From assembly GCA_949987565.1 (NCBI GenBank), contig OX465120.1:4177927-4241926 (forward strand): DNA of 64,000 nt. Direction: 5' to 3'. The number at the start of each line of letters is the position of its first letter. Positions within the stretch are counted from its first letter, which is position 1. Both the position numbers and the translations under genes were made by a program. Source of the stretch: Luidia sarsii. Lineage: Eukaryota; Echinodermata; Asteroidea; Paxillosida; Luidiidae. Shown in pieces: positions 20,235 to 30,040 of this stretch. The notes under the pieces were generated by a model. The model saw only the letters and a list, made by a program, of their open reading frames with translations, did no database searches and had not been told where the DNA came from.

Positions 20235-23200
20235 AGGCATGGAGGCAGGGAAGGAGGCAGGGAGGGGGAAGGGAAGCAAGCAGGGAGGGATGCACTTCGT
20301 CCCCTCTGAACTCACTCAATCACTCACCCGAGAGTAGACCAGAAAATGGATAGCTCAGGCCGGTGACGAAGTTCTGCCAGCTGTAGTAGAAGCACACAGT
20401 GCGGTCGTCGTCCGCCAGGTAGCGGGTCATGATGATGGGCACGAGGAAGACGCTCTCCATGCTGGCCCCGATCAGCAGCGTGATGCAGATCTGGCCGAGG
20501 AAGGAGGAGATGTGCGGGTCCAGGGCGTAGCAGACGATGGCCAGCCCCGAGCCCACGCCCAGCACGGTGACCTCGGACAGGATCTTCCGCTGGATGACGG
20601 CGGCCGTCACGCAGAGACCGAACAGGTTGCCCAGTCCCCAGGCCGTGGTGGTGAAGGAGGCCTCCTGCGGCTCCAGGCCCAGCGAGAGGGCGTTGGGCAC
20701 CATGTAGATGACCACGCCCGAGTAGCTGAACCCGCTGAAGTACTTGATGAGGGTCAGGAAGACGAAGCGGCGGTTCTTGAACACCCCGATGCCCGTCTGG
20801 CGAGTCACCGAGTCGCAGCACTGCGCTCCCGCCGTCTCCCGCTCCTCCTCGCCGGCAGCCTCGTCCAGCGACTCGTACCCCGTCAGGGGCCGGCTCGCCT
20901 CGCCGCCCGCCGGGCTCCCGACCCGTCGGAGCAGCAGCCCGCAGCAGATGATGTTGAGGCTGAAGACGCCGAGCAGGAGGCACGCCCCGCGCCAGCCCAC
21001 GAAGTCGATCAGGAGCTGGGTCAGCGGCCCGTAGACCATCATGCCGAAGGGCGCCCCCAGCTTGGCCACGAAGCTTGCCAGGGCGTAGCGCTCGTGGAAG
21101 TAGAGCGCCATCTCGGCGAAGGTGGTCTCCTTGACGGAGGCGGATCCCAGACCTGAGGTGATGTCGGGAAAGTGACAGAACGTGGTTGAAATGAAGCAGG
21201 GAAGGGTACCGGAACGGTTGAGGATAAGGCAAGCCAGCTGTTTTTTTTTATGCAAATTCACCCAACGCAAAGCTAAAATGCCACTCAAGGTTAAGAGCTA
21301 AAGGAAATAAGGAGACAGAGAGGGATGCAGGAAGGCTGGAGATATGAATTGACAATCCTTTTTCAAACGGGCAATATCGTACGCAGTAAAAACGAACTGC
21401 ACCTCATGCACTTCTGCAATGGCACATTTTTGTCCCAGAATCGTGAACACTTGAGGCACCTACTGTACTTCATGCACATTAAATACTGTAGCTCAAAGCA
21501 CATGACGCATCGTAGTCACTTGAGTAAAAGTCGGATGAGGTGCATGAAGTGCTTCATGTACAAGAACATCTCCCTATTTACTGTACCTCAAGCACATGGA
21601 GTGAAAGTGATCACCTCGTGCGCATGTATCGTGCATCATGTGCCTCAACATACTTCATCCATGTGCATGATGTGAGCACCGTTTTACAGTGTAATAGGCA
21701 GGGGGGGTTGGCAAAACACAGGAAGGAAATTCCAGATGGGGGCAGAACGAGGGAAGAAGCTGTTCTGATACCTCTTGGGATAGATAGAGTGTACGGGTCA
21801 CGATAAGCTTAAGGTTGGGTAAGGCAGGCAGGGCAGTAAGCTTCGGTATAGGTAGGCAGAGCAGAGTAAGGCCTGCCTACAGCAGAGCTGGGCAAGGCCG
21901 GACAGGGAAGAAGGGCAAATCAAGATCATTCGAATCCATTACCTGTCAGGAAAATCATGGCCAGTGCGAAGACGTGGATGTTATGCGTCTGCGAGACGGT
22001 TATGAAGCCGAGTCCGATCATCAGGCCTCCCACCACGACCACGGGACGAATGCCGACCTTGTACGAGATTGCAACGGGGAGCGGGGCTGTGGGGAAATGG
22101 AAAACAGTCAGTTTGCACCGACCGTGCTATCAAGACAGCCCCGTTGGCTTTTTTTTTAAGCTGATGAAGCATAACAACCTCAGGATAGCAGTTTGAACAG
22201 TCCGGACCTACGACAGAATCTCTCGAGGGTTCACAAAGGGACGCCTGTCACTCTCAAGCATTGGTACCGTAACCTTTCACACGGTGGCAGATTTCTCATG
22301 CATGAGACATTTTCTCAAGCCTTGCGAGTTTTTGTCGGCGTCGTCTGAAAAGGCCTGCTGATAAAGACTCACCAGATCGATGGAATGAGTTCATGCATGG
22401 GCTTTCCTTTCAACAACCGCTTCACCAGATGCATCTGCTTGTTGCTATACGAAACAGTGTGCACTCTCTCCAACTGGTTAATCGTAAAGTTCTATCCTGA
22501 ATTTATTTTTAATCCATATAGACCTTTTTCAAGTGACGTTAGGTTGGACCGCCTTACAATGGCAGTGCACATTGTAAACATCAGTTGTACCATATGGGTG
22601 CAGAACACTAAATCGAGCTCCCATTGAACACTGTACAAAAACACTCGCTTTCAAAGCCAATTATCCCACGCCCAAAAGTCTCTCAGTTCTTGTAGCTATA
22701 CTTAAAATTGTAGTTTGGACCTTCATCTCTCAGATTCTTTTCAATTTTAGTGCCCTTAGCCGATTAGATTTTTTGCTAATTACCCCCAGAAAAAAACACC
22801 CCCAAAATGTGTAGTCGTCCAAGCCGAATTTCTGCAAGGATTTTGGGATGGACCCCTCCACTTCCGCAGCCAAATAGGGCCACATTTAAAGCCAGATATG
22901 GTCCACATTTCATACCAAATTGAAGAGTGAACCCCCAGGTTTGTCTTAAGCTTCACTTATTCTACAATGTATCAGTTAATTAGCCTCCAAAGACCCCTTA
23001 TTAAAAAAAGTTGTGGGTACACACTTTATAATAATCAGCTCGGTGGAGCCATCTTGGATGGATTTTGTGTGCTGCACCCATATGGTTGTGCGTACACTTT
23101 CTGTAAAATGTGGTCCAACGTGGCGGCACTGTTTATGTTTTACGTGTTTTGGTCACGTGGGTGAAAAGGGGTCTATACCAAGACAGGGGGGGGGGGTAAT

Positions 23201-25320
23201 TTTGAACACGTGCAGCTTTAAATAGCCGAAAGTATAACAGTATCTGTTTTGTCCTTGTCACTCTGCCTTTGAGAAAGGTCCTGCTAGGATCGAAACGTCA
23301 GGCCCACTAAATTTTGAGATTTGCATTTTGGTAATTTTAGTCAGTAAGCAGTTTGCAACATTTTTGTATATCAGTATAAAATGCTGGAAACTGCTAACTG
23401 ACTTGTATGTGAAAATAAATCATATCTCCGAAGCGTATAGAGGGATCCTTTCTCAACAAGGTCCAAAGGTATTCATGTTGTTCATGTGGCCAAGTGGATT
23501 ATGGTAAAACTCTCGTCTGAGAGACGACAACAACTCACTGGGTGGATTTCACAAGGCCTTACGAGTTACGACATATCGTAACTCAACTTACGATTGATAA
23601 CCCATCGTTAGCTGCGTTAGGCCGCAGTATGGTTTCTGTGCATCGTTCATCGTCTTGCGATTGATCGTAAGTTACGACGAGTCGGGTGAAATCGACAGCA
23701 GACTGGTCAGCTGAGGGTGGACAGGAGGAGGGGGTGGCTCAATTAATGAGGCTGAGATCGAGCTCAACTTGGGTAATGCATGGCAGATGGCTCGCAAGTA
23801 GAGCGGGTAGGATAAAAGTCGCGGGCCATTTTGTGGTAGAAAATCCTTTTAGGCATCGCCCACATCACTAATCCGTCCAGCATGCTGGTATATGGCTGGC
23901 ACGCTCTAAGTGGTCTAATAATGATTACAGGGAGAAAAGTCGTACATTAACCAACCGCGGTTGTCGGACACCACTTAATAAAACAAAATAACCAGCCGAG
24001 TCATCGTCTCTGTCCGCATGACACGGATCTATTCTGCCCAACAGAAAACCAAGCGTCTACGATATTCAATGAGGGTTCGCCCTGCTCGGTGGTCAAGTGG
24101 TAAAGACGTCCCTAATATAGAAAGCGGGAGTCGCGGGTTCGAATCCCGCCCGAGCTAGCTGACATACTTTTATCAGTCACCGGGGCGAAACATTAATTGA
24201 GCACTCAATCATTGTTTATCACGCCGAGCAGGGCAAACCCTCATTGAATTACATTTTCCTCGACTCAAAAGGTCATGTTATATCTATGTTTCTATGATAT
24301 GTTACCAGAACCGGTTCTGAAATCTATTTCCACCGTCAGCCAAGTTTTCGTGTATAGGCTGCTATTAAAATACTATAGTTTTAGAAATTCGTTCATTTTT
24401 ATAATAATATAATCATACAAGTGCTACTCTCCCATGCTGAATATCTTCAGTAAACTGTTCCCCATGGTGTGTCTAGAATAATGCTCTGCCAAGTCTTCAA
24501 GGCCGCTCTGCTTTTTAATAGAGAAATGTGAATTCTTTTGTGAATTCTGCTTTTCTCTCTTTGCTGAATAGTACTTGTCAAACAAGTGCCAAGCTGAGTC
24601 TAAAATGATGACAAATCCATTTCCTCTTTAGCCAAGTTGTCAAAGACAGACTATTATAGATACTCGCTCATTATTTTGTATGAAGATTTCTATCAAGCTA
24701 TTATTTATAAGGCAGCTTACACGGCCTGCCGCTTGAAACCTAGCACGATATTGCTTACAACACATACAGTAGAGAATAATATTATAACATTATAGGCCTA
24801 TTCATAAAACACGGGGAGGCATTGTTTGAATGTTTCTCGAATTTAGTAGTAGTATTTCAGGGAGAGTTCCTTATCGAAGTTCTACATGATATTCTATAGC
24901 TTAAAATTTTGTGGGCCTGACGTTTCGATCCTAGCAGGACCTTTCTCAAAGCCTTTGAGAAAGGTCCTGCTAGGATCGAAACGTCAGGCCCAAAAATGTT
25001 TAAGATTTACATTTTGGTAATTTTAGTCGGTAAGCAGTTTGCAACATTTTTGTATATCACCTTGATATTCTATAGAACAAGTTCATTCTGGCGGCTTGAA
25101 ATGAGGCTAAGAACTTACAGAGGGAGGACTGCATCCCGTAGTACAAGGCGTTGATGAGGCCGATGACGTAGAGCTTGGTCTCGAACTCCAGCGTCTGGCT
25201 GGTGATGAGCACCCCGGTGGCCTTCAGGTTCCCGTAGAGCATGAACTGGGTGAGCATGGCGGAGACCACCACCACCCAGCCCCGTCCGCCCTCCATGTGC
25301 GTCTTGCCCGTGACCGCCAT
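19173..25320 (-). CDS. Monocarboxylate-transporter-like MFS protein (SLC16-like); 4 exons, 429 aa
   Basis: Predicted 12-helix major facilitator protein; relatives move lactate, pyruvate, aromatic amino acids or thyroid hormones, so the substrate cannot be named. Coding exons on the minus strand: 25320-25119, 22086-21943, 21152-20328, 19291-19173. All junctions are AG/GT and phase 1, and the sum is 1290 nt. The N-terminus MAVTGKTHMEGGRGWVVVVS matches the family's [DE]G-G-x-GW-VVV motif, with R13 where W or F is usual. Exon 2 has RPVVVVGGLMIGLG, typical of helix 2-3. Exon 3 has GLGSASVKETTFAEMALYFH, then RYALA...GWRG, and a long acidic cytosolic loop (about residues 165-205) between helices 6 and 7. 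The C-terminal tail after the last helix is only about 10 residues. The start was chosen for its ACCATGG context and the family N-terminus. The family is firm; the subtype is not. Confidence 0.92.
19431..20290 (+). repeat. GGGAGGCAGGCA minisatellite with 124-bp higher-order period
   Basis: G/A-rich GGGAGGCAGG units fill most of the last intron of the SLC16-like gene. In the right half they are organised into about three 124-bp blocks starting near 19802, 19926 and 20050, each beginning GAAGGGAGCAGGGAGGCAGG. Proline/leucine/serine-rich and arginine/glycine-rich frames across it are artefacts. Confidence 0.93.
20328..21152 (-). CDS. SLC16-like transporter exon 3, main body
   Basis: 275 residues covering helices 4 to 11: AEMALYFHERYALASFVAKL, VGWRGACLLLGVFSLNI, the acidic loop, then GVFKNRRFVFLTLIKYFSGF and the C-terminal half. 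It is strongly GC-rich compared with flanking introns. Acceptor cacctcag, donor gtgagtg. Confidence 0.95.
21382..21691. mobile_element. 310-bp MITE with TA target duplication, copy 1
   Basis: Begins CGCAGTAAAAACGAACTGCA and ends CACCGTTTTACAGTG, flanked by TA on both sides (21380-21381, 21692-21693). The interior, rich in TGCAC and CATGCAC motifs, is partly self-complementary. Copy 2 is at 40566-40878. A TA duplication and CACTGTAAAAA ends suggest a Tc1/mariner-type origin. It lies in SLC16-like intron 2. Confidence 0.75.
21720..21795 (+). repeat. Dispersed repeat shared with 6436-6530
   Basis: 'GGCAGAACGAGGGAAGAAGC' followed by GATACCTCT, as in the ammonium transporter intron. Immediately after, a degenerate GGCAGGCAGGGCA / GGTAGGCAGAGCAG repeat runs to about 21905. 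Confidence 0.5.
21943..22086 (-). CDS. SLC16-like transporter exon 2
   Basis: 48 residues with YKVGIRPVVVVGGLMIGLGF, the conserved loop 2-3 'R.V...GG' pattern of MCTs. Acceptor ccccacag, donor gtaatgg; phase 1 at both ends. Confidence 0.92.
23245..23375 (-). repeat. 'CCTGACGTTTCG' family repeat, inverted copy
   Basis: GTCCTTGTCACTCTGCCTTT, GAGAAAGGTCCTGCTAGGAT, CGAAACGTCAGGCC, then TTTTAGTCAGTAAGCAGTTTGCAACATTTTTGTATATC: the exact complement order of the copy at 14020-14130. Confidence 0.7.
23550..23694. repeat. Palindromic 'GGATTTCACAAGGCC' repeat
   Basis: The ends GGTGGATTTCACAAGGCC and GGGTGAAATCGAC are inverted; the interior repeats TTACGA / TCGTAA motifs. A reverse-oriented copy lies at 33180-33330 and a remnant at about 34873-34965. 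A MITE-like non-coding element. Confidence 0.6.
24064..24249 (+). mobile_element. 186-bp element: tRNA-like block framed by 26-bp inverted repeats
   Basis: The left end ATTCAATGAGGGTTCGCCCT+GCTCGG (24064-24089) and right end CCGAGCAGGGCAAACCCTCA+TTGAAT (24224-24249) match at 25 of 26 positions as reverse complements. The inside begins with a tRNA-like sequence. A half copy (right end) is at about 10879-10905. The combination of terminal inverted repeats and a Pol III-type internal promoter is unusual. Confidence 0.7.
24083..24157 (+). tRNA. tRNA-like sequence, probably a tRNA-derived pseudogene
   Basis: A-box-like TGGTCAAGTGG and B-box GGTTCGAATCC are intact. The T-arm (GCGGG/CCCGC) and a 6-bp acceptor stem (GCTCGG/CCGAGC) can pair. 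The anticodon arm (around CCTAATATAGAAAGC) does not form a normal 5-bp stem with a 7-nt loop, so decoding function is unlikely. A SINE head or tRNA pseudogene is more probable. Confidence 0.5.
24900..25072. repeat. Head-to-head pair of 'CCTGACGTTTCG' repeats
   Basis: 'GGGCCTGACGTTTCGATCC' with TAGCAGGACCTTTCTCAAAG is followed directly by its complement CTTTGAGAAAGGTCCTGCTA with 'GGATCGAAACGTCAGGCCC', giving a near-perfect palindrome about 43 bp per arm. It ends with GTTTGCAACATTTTTGTATATC, about 45 bp from the exon 1 donor of the SLC16-like gene. Confidence 0.75.
25119..25320 (-). CDS. SLC16-like transporter exon 1
   Basis: Residues 1-67: N-terminal motif MEGGRGWVVVV and the first helix, into the second (LYVIGLINALYYGMQSSL). 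Donor CTCT|gtaagtt. The frame stays open upstream to 25578, but the upstream part (GTSSHRRPGPTDRRTDRPAD) is low-complexity from a GGTC repeat and unlike the family. Confidence 0.88.
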
Positions 25321-26413
25321 GGTATCGGCCGGTCGGTCGGTGCGTCGGTCGGTCGGTCCGGGTCTGCGGTGTGATGAGGTCCCCCGCGTGATACGGTCAC
25401 AATAACCATGCGCTCCGACCTCCACGCGCCCTAGCGAGGTAGCATGGATCCCCGACAAGGGGAACGCCAGTCCGTCACCACGGCTCTGGTAGAAGTCTCG
25501 CCGACCGTTAACTTGGAAACAACACTGACTCTTCTGGTTTTCTTTACACTTTTTTTTCAGTGTACTGAGTCTGACCAATGCACTCTATTCGAACAAAACT
25601 CAACAATTGGCAGAAATGTTGGGAGGTTGAGATCGGTTTTGATGACCGATGCAAGGTTGGTTTCTATCGACGAGTTGGCGGTCTATAACGTACTGGTGCT
25701 GGTCCGAATGCTGGTTAGATTTCCCGTAACTTTTTGTTCTACAGTGCACGCGCGCCGCACTCAGCTCGGTCGACCCATGCAATGCGCGCGATGCACTCTC
25801 ATGAGAATTGGGGGGACAAAACAAGCAAACCACACGGTCTCAAAGCCACCCACTATCAGTGTAAAGTCACAACTTGGACGTGTACCTCGACCGGCGGTCG
25901 CTGAAGGAGAGAGTGCGGGCAGCGAAACAGTGAAAGCTACCGGCCGAAGGCAAAGGTCGATCACAACCCGGAGATGAAGAGCCGCAATGTCTGACGGGAT
26001 ACGGGCGTAATGGCTTCCTGCCTTTTTTATGGCGAGCGTATGATACCCCATTAACTTTATCACTTTAATTGACAGGATAATTAGGGCCCCTCTGTTTCCG
26101 CTTTGCTTACCACCTCTTTTTTTCCCCGTACAGGGCTATCCTAATGTGCCTACCAGCAATATACAAGGAAACTTGTATTGCAAACTGCTTGGGCCTTAAT
26201 AATTTGCCTGGAATGCAAATCTTCAAACATGCAGCGAAGGAGGGCTAGGGGCAATTTTCATGAATTATCATAAAAAGGCGTGTCGATTTTTTTTAAAGAA
26301 AATTAAACCAGAAGAAGATTACGACACCCGTCCCCATTTATGATACTTGCCCCTAACCCTCCTATGAAAACAAAAATGCGCTACGGGGGCCGTTCGCAGC
26401 TGCGGGAGAAGGA

Positions 26414-26655
26414 TAATGTAGTTATTGCCACTCCATAGAATTAAATGCCTCCTATATTACCCCCTCATTTCTGGGGGTTGGACTGTCTGCCCTCACACCC
26501 CTGGAGAAGGAGGTGGATCAGTCCAGTTCCACGTACCAAGTGGGTGGAATTTCCTTCTCCATCAGGGGTGTGATGGCAGGCAGTCCAAATCAAAATACTG
26601 GAGGGGGAGGACTTCTATAGTATGGAGGGGCATGTTATACTACAATAACTACATC
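26414..26655. repeat. Palindromic MITE-like element
   Basis: The left part 'GTAGTTATTGCCACTCCATA' and TTGGACTGTCTGCCCTCACA are mirrored on the right by TGTGATGGCAGGCAGTCCAA and ATACTACAATAACTAC. The centre GGAGAAGGA / TCCTTCTCC also pairs. Single copy in the window. Confidence 0.65.
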
Positions 26656-26769
26656 CCAGGCAGCAAGTCCTTACAAAGAAGGAGCCGACTTATCGGGAGT
26701 AGCTATCGCCCGTCAGTCGACTGAGTGTGGCGCCAAATCCCACATGGGCACATTATACTTCATCCGCTG

Positions 26770-27062
26770 AACAGTGTGATCCCCGGGAAGCACTATCTGG
26801 GCTCCAGCAGGGCAGGTCATGAATAATTCAACATTATGACGTATATGAACAACTTGAGAAGCAATATCTGGGCTCCAGCCGGGTAGATCATGAATAATTC
26901 AACATTATGACGTATATGATACTGCAAAACACGTGTACATGCAGTGTACATGTACCTATTAAGATATTCACTTCACTTCTACGTCACTTTCTTGAATTAT
27001 TCATGAGCTACCCGGCTGAAGCCCAGATAGTGCTTCCCGTGATCCCCACACTGCTGTGACCA
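26770..27062. repeat. Fold-back repeat with internal tandem duplication
   Basis: The left arm carries CAGTGTGATCCCCGGGAAGC then ACTATCTGGGCTCCAGC; the right arm carries the complement CCCAGATAGTGCTTCCCGTG then ATCCCCACACTGCTG. The left arm's 'ATCTGGGCTCCAGC...TCATGAATAATTCAACATTA' is duplicated in tandem (about 26800 and 26868). Confidence 0.65.
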
Positions 27063-27169
27063 AGTTTACAACAATAAAGTTACTGACATCTGAATGACAA
27101 CACGGATGTGATCGCTGGACATGTACATCACTACGTGATGTCTGTATAGGCCTAATTATGTAACACTCA

Positions 27170-27405
27170 AATATCAATCTTAAAATTGAGTGGGCCTGGC
27201 GAGTTTCGATCCTAGCAGGACCTTTCTCAGAGGCAGCGTGACAAGGACAAAACATATATATGTACAAGTATCTGTTTTGTCCTTGTCACTCTGCCTTTGA
27301 GAAAGGTCCTGCTAGGATCGAAACGTCAGGCCCACTAAATTTTAAGATTTGCATTTTGGTAGTTTTAGTCAGTAAGCAGTTTGCAACATTTTTGTATATC
27401 ACTCA
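27170..27405. repeat. Inverted pair of 'CCTGACGTTTCG' repeats
   Basis: A diverged forward copy (GGGCCTGGCGAGTTTCGATC) at about 27190 and a well-preserved inverted copy at 27270-27405 ending CAACATTTTTGTATATCACT flank 'ACATATATATGTACAAGTA'. Confidence 0.65.
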
Positions 27406-27934
27406 AATATAAAATTAGTACTCGTGTATCATTAAAAAACAACAGCAATCAAGCTGTTAAACGGTGGTCTTCAAATTATTTTGAAATCTATTTTTTCCCG
27501 GGATGGGGGCACCATTAGGATACCGTTTAGGCTATCTCCGGGAATCACGCCCCCCCTCAAGTCTTGATTGAGTGCCTTTGATTGCCACCCCCCTCCCACC
27601 CCAGCAAAGATTAGTTGACTTTTTTTATATACAAAACCCAATCCCGCCAATAACGGTCAAGAATGACAACCAGCGCTGGAGGGAATTCAAAAATCTCACA
27701 AAAACAAATTACAACAGGCGAAGAGCACGCACAGCAACATTACTAGGACTTTAGAAAAAGATGCCTAGAAATGTGCTGGGGAAATCTGAACTGTAATACG
27801 TGAAGCCGTGGACTATGTCTGGCCAATCAAGAAATGATGTACAACCTCCTTAAAACTCTGAGCCCCCTCCTTCCTTGCCTTTGAGGGCTGCCCAATGATA
27901 TATTAATGGGTATAATAGGCCGCCATTCTATGGC

Positions 27935-28015
27935 TAGAGAGCTCAGATGGTAAGAACGCTGCTACGTTAAACCATTTTAGGCTAAACCAGAGGTCTCAAG
28001 TCTCCAAGACCCATT
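27935..28015 (+). repeat. Degenerate tRNA-like fragment
   Basis: 'GAGAGCTCAGATGGTAAGAA' resembles a tRNA D-arm/A-box and 'CCAGAGGTCTCAAGTCTCC' a decayed T-arm. It fits an old tRNA-derived SINE; it does not fold as a tRNA. Confidence 0.4.
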
Positions 28016-28164
28016 CCAGACATTTTTGTTTTCAAAATATTGTTCAATGTTCAAGGTCAGGTTTCCCTTTACCCGTTCGTTAGTCATGAAGGTAGTTTCT
28101 AAGTACACACCAATGTAATGTTCTGCTTTTTAAAATAATTGCTTAATGGTTTTTCTTTACGTCC

Positions 28165-28343
28165 CTTGTCAAAAAAGATCATCGGTTGAGTGCCGGTTGA
28201 ATTCATCCGACCGATAAAATGTCCCCAGGTAGAAAGCCGATTGTACTGGACTCTGGGGTGACAAATTCACGATGGCTATCCGGTGGAAACGACATCGGAC
28301 GGGTCAAACCATCTGATATCCAACCGATGATCTTTTTGACAAG
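28165..28343. mobile_element. 179-bp palindromic MITE, copy 2
   Basis: Same element and length as 4198-4376, in opposite orientation: CTTGTCAAAAAAGATCATCG on the left and CCGATGATCTTTTTGACAAG on the right. The right flank AGGCCTTA is complementary to the left flank AAGGCCT of copy 1, so the true termini may extend a few bases further. Confidence 0.75.
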
Positions 28344-28847
28344 AGGCCTTATTTGTGACTTAAGATTGTAAAGCTGCTTCCAATTTAACATTTTACAACA
28401 ATTGGTGGTTTGCATCTGAACGGAAGCGCGCGGGGGGGGGGGGGTGGGGGTGATCCCCGGAGATAGCCCACGGTAGTTAGACCTAATGACGCCCCCATCC
28501 CGGGGAAAAAAACCCATTAACGACACTATTAACGACTTGATTTGTTTTTCAATAATACCAATTTCATATTTGAGTGTTACATAATGAGGCCTTTACAGAA
28601 ATGCTTCACACTGCTTAGGCTATACTGAATAAAATAACCAAAATACAAAGTTACGCAATATTTAGGCCTACTGTAATCAAGGATCGAAACATCAGGCCCT
28701 CTAAATTATTAATGGAAATTTTGATAACAACAGCACCGAGTACAAAGTGCGTTATATTATTTATGTATTCTGGGTCAAAGTTACTAATGTCTGACGACTA
28801 CACCCATCTGCACGAAGTCCAAAAGATAACAAGTTCATCATTGGATA

Positions 28848-29040
28848 ATTAGGTTTGCGGAGACACCATGTAAATTAGCTTTTGTGAGTAAGTGTGGTTT
28901 CGAAAGAACCGGAGGAACTCGACGTTTCGAACAGTGTACTGTGCTCGTCTTCAGGAGGAGAGAAGAGAAGATAGTTTACATGGTGTCTCTGCAAACCTTA
29001 TTATCCTGCTATTCTCACCATGCAAACCTTCAAATCTCAA
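28848..29040. repeat. Palindromic 'GGTTTGCGG(T)GACACCATG' element
   Basis: The left GATAATTAGGTTTGCGGAGA + CACCATGTAAA is mirrored by TTTACATGGTGTCTCTGCAA + ACCTTATTATC on the right. The centre is AACTCGACGTTTCGAACAGT with CTCGTCTTCAGGA. Related pieces lie at 33489-33650, 37340-37560 and 40320-40460. Confidence 0.65.
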
Positions 29041-29099
29041 GTTTATCATTATTATGATAATAAAAAGCACACAATAATAATAATTATAAAGTCTCTTTT

Positions 29100-29165
29100 A
29101 TATAGCGCATTTCGTAACTGAAAGCCTTCCTCAGTGCGCTTTACATTGCAGTTATTCTGATTTTA
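29100..29165 (+). repeat. 'TATATAGCGCATTTC...CAGTGCGCTTTACAT' motif
   Basis: Paired motif TATATAGCGCATTTCGTAAC and CAGTGCGCTTTACATTGCAG. I recall similar motifs as part of widespread invertebrate and fish repeats, but I cannot assign a class here. Confidence 0.35.
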
Positions 29166-29184
29166 GTACAAACACAATACTATT

Positions 29185-29657
29185 GTGACCCGGCACAGCA
29201 TAATGAGGTATAACCCCCACTTTTGAGATTTTGAGATTTTCTAATGATGTGAAAGAGTATACCATAAGCTTTTCAAATGATATCAAAATTACTTCCGTGT
29301 GAACTTTGTTTATTTACAAATAGTACAAGGGGACTTCGCTCGTTCATTTGATACCAGACACAATATAGCAGCACCATTCTAACTCCTCGAAAGCGGCCAT
29401 TCAATAAGGCAGGAACTTTTCATTTTCATGAAAGCAGTACAAAAACACTCCCCCGAAATCCTCGTTTTTTTCATCATCAATTTAGAGACGGATTTCGGAA
29501 AAATCCTTTGGATATAATATCCTGCAATACATTAACTTTCCGAAAATACAAAAAACGGTTTTTTTTTCATCGAATTGAGAAGATATTTTGACTTCAGGCG
29601 TTGTTTACTCGAAAAGTGTTTTGGTGGGATATTCCTCATGTCGCTGTGCCGGGTCAC
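29185..29657 (-). mobile_element. 'GTGACCCGGCACAGC' inverted-repeat element, copy 2 (473 bp)
   Basis: Starts GTGACCCGGCACAGCATAAT and ends TCGCTGTGCCGGGTCAC. It carries AAAGTGTTTTGGTGGGATAT near the right end, so it is inverted relative to 16228-16694. Both terminal 15-mers are perfect here. Confidence 0.8.
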
Positions 29658-29748
29658 AATTACAAACATTGACAAAATCTACAAGAAAAATAATGATTAC
29701 ATTAGCTCAGCTTATAAGCTCACTTTGTGTGGACCTGTGATGTTTGTT

Positions 29749-29991
29749 TTACGTTTGAATATATAAGTATGTTTTAAGTTTTGTTTTAAATGAGTCCAAA
29801 CTGTATTCATCTCGCAAGTACTGTGGTAATGAGTTCCATAGTTCCGGAGCAATTATTTGAAAGGCCCTTCCTCCATAGGACTTGGTCTTTGCATTAGATG
29901 GTACTAGTAAGTTCTTTGATTGTGAGCGGAGATGTAACTTGGGGGTTATATGGTTGAACCAATTCTTGGAGGTAGTGAGGGGAAGATCCAC
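29749..29991 (-). pseudogene. CR1/L2-like non-LTR retrotransposon, C-terminal fragment
   Basis: Encodes 80 residues such as KTKSYGGRAFQIIAPELWNS LPQYLR and SFKTKLKTYLYIQ. This is the conserved end of ORF2 in CR1/L2-type elements ('R..G.RAF...AP.LWN.LP...R', 'FK..LKTYL'). It is 5'-truncated, with no catalytic motifs in this piece. Confidence 0.7.
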
Positions 29992-30040
29992 ACAGACAGC
30001 GAAAGACTATTACAAGAAGTTTAAACTCAATTCTACACTT

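Larger units (their letters stand above)
22087..25118. other. First intron of the SLC16-like gene (3.0 kb)
   Basis: Contains a 'CCTGACGTTTCG' family copy (23245-23375), a palindromic repeat at 23550-23694, a tRNA-like element with inverted ends at 24064-24249 and an inverted pair at 24900-25072. The remainder is AT-rich, with no supportable exon. Confidence 0.6.
27491..28508. repeat. Widely spaced inverted repeat related to the 12.5-kb fold-back
   Basis: The left arm TTTTTTCCCGGGATGGGGGC...GGCTATCTCCGGGAATCACG and the right arm GTGATCCCCGGAGATAGCCC...GCCCCCATCCCGGGGAAAAA are inverted copies about 65-70 bp long and about 880 bp apart. The inner 'CATCTGAACGGAAGCG' also occurs (as CATCTGAATGGAAGCG) in the fold-back element near 12.77 kb. 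Between the arms lie a tRNA-like fragment (27935-28015) and the second 179-bp MITE. Confidence 0.6.

Noticed and set aside
19319..20337. Pro/Leu/Ser-rich and Arg/Gly-rich proteins over 250 aa
   Set aside because: Products of the GGGAGGCAGG minisatellite in an intron of the SLC16-like gene.
20324..21232. Alternative long frames (302 aa minus, 214 aa plus) over the SLC16-like exon 3
   Set aside because: Shadow frames of a GC-rich coding exon; only the frame with MFS motifs is real.
24083..24157. Functional tRNA gene
   Set aside because: The anticodon arm does not fold with a 7-nt loop and the acceptor stem has only six pairs; treated as tRNA-derived.
25321..25578. An upstream start for the SLC16-like protein adding about 85 residues
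   Set aside because: The extra region is a GGTC-repeat translation unlike the family, and the ATG at 25320 has an ideal context directly before the family motif.
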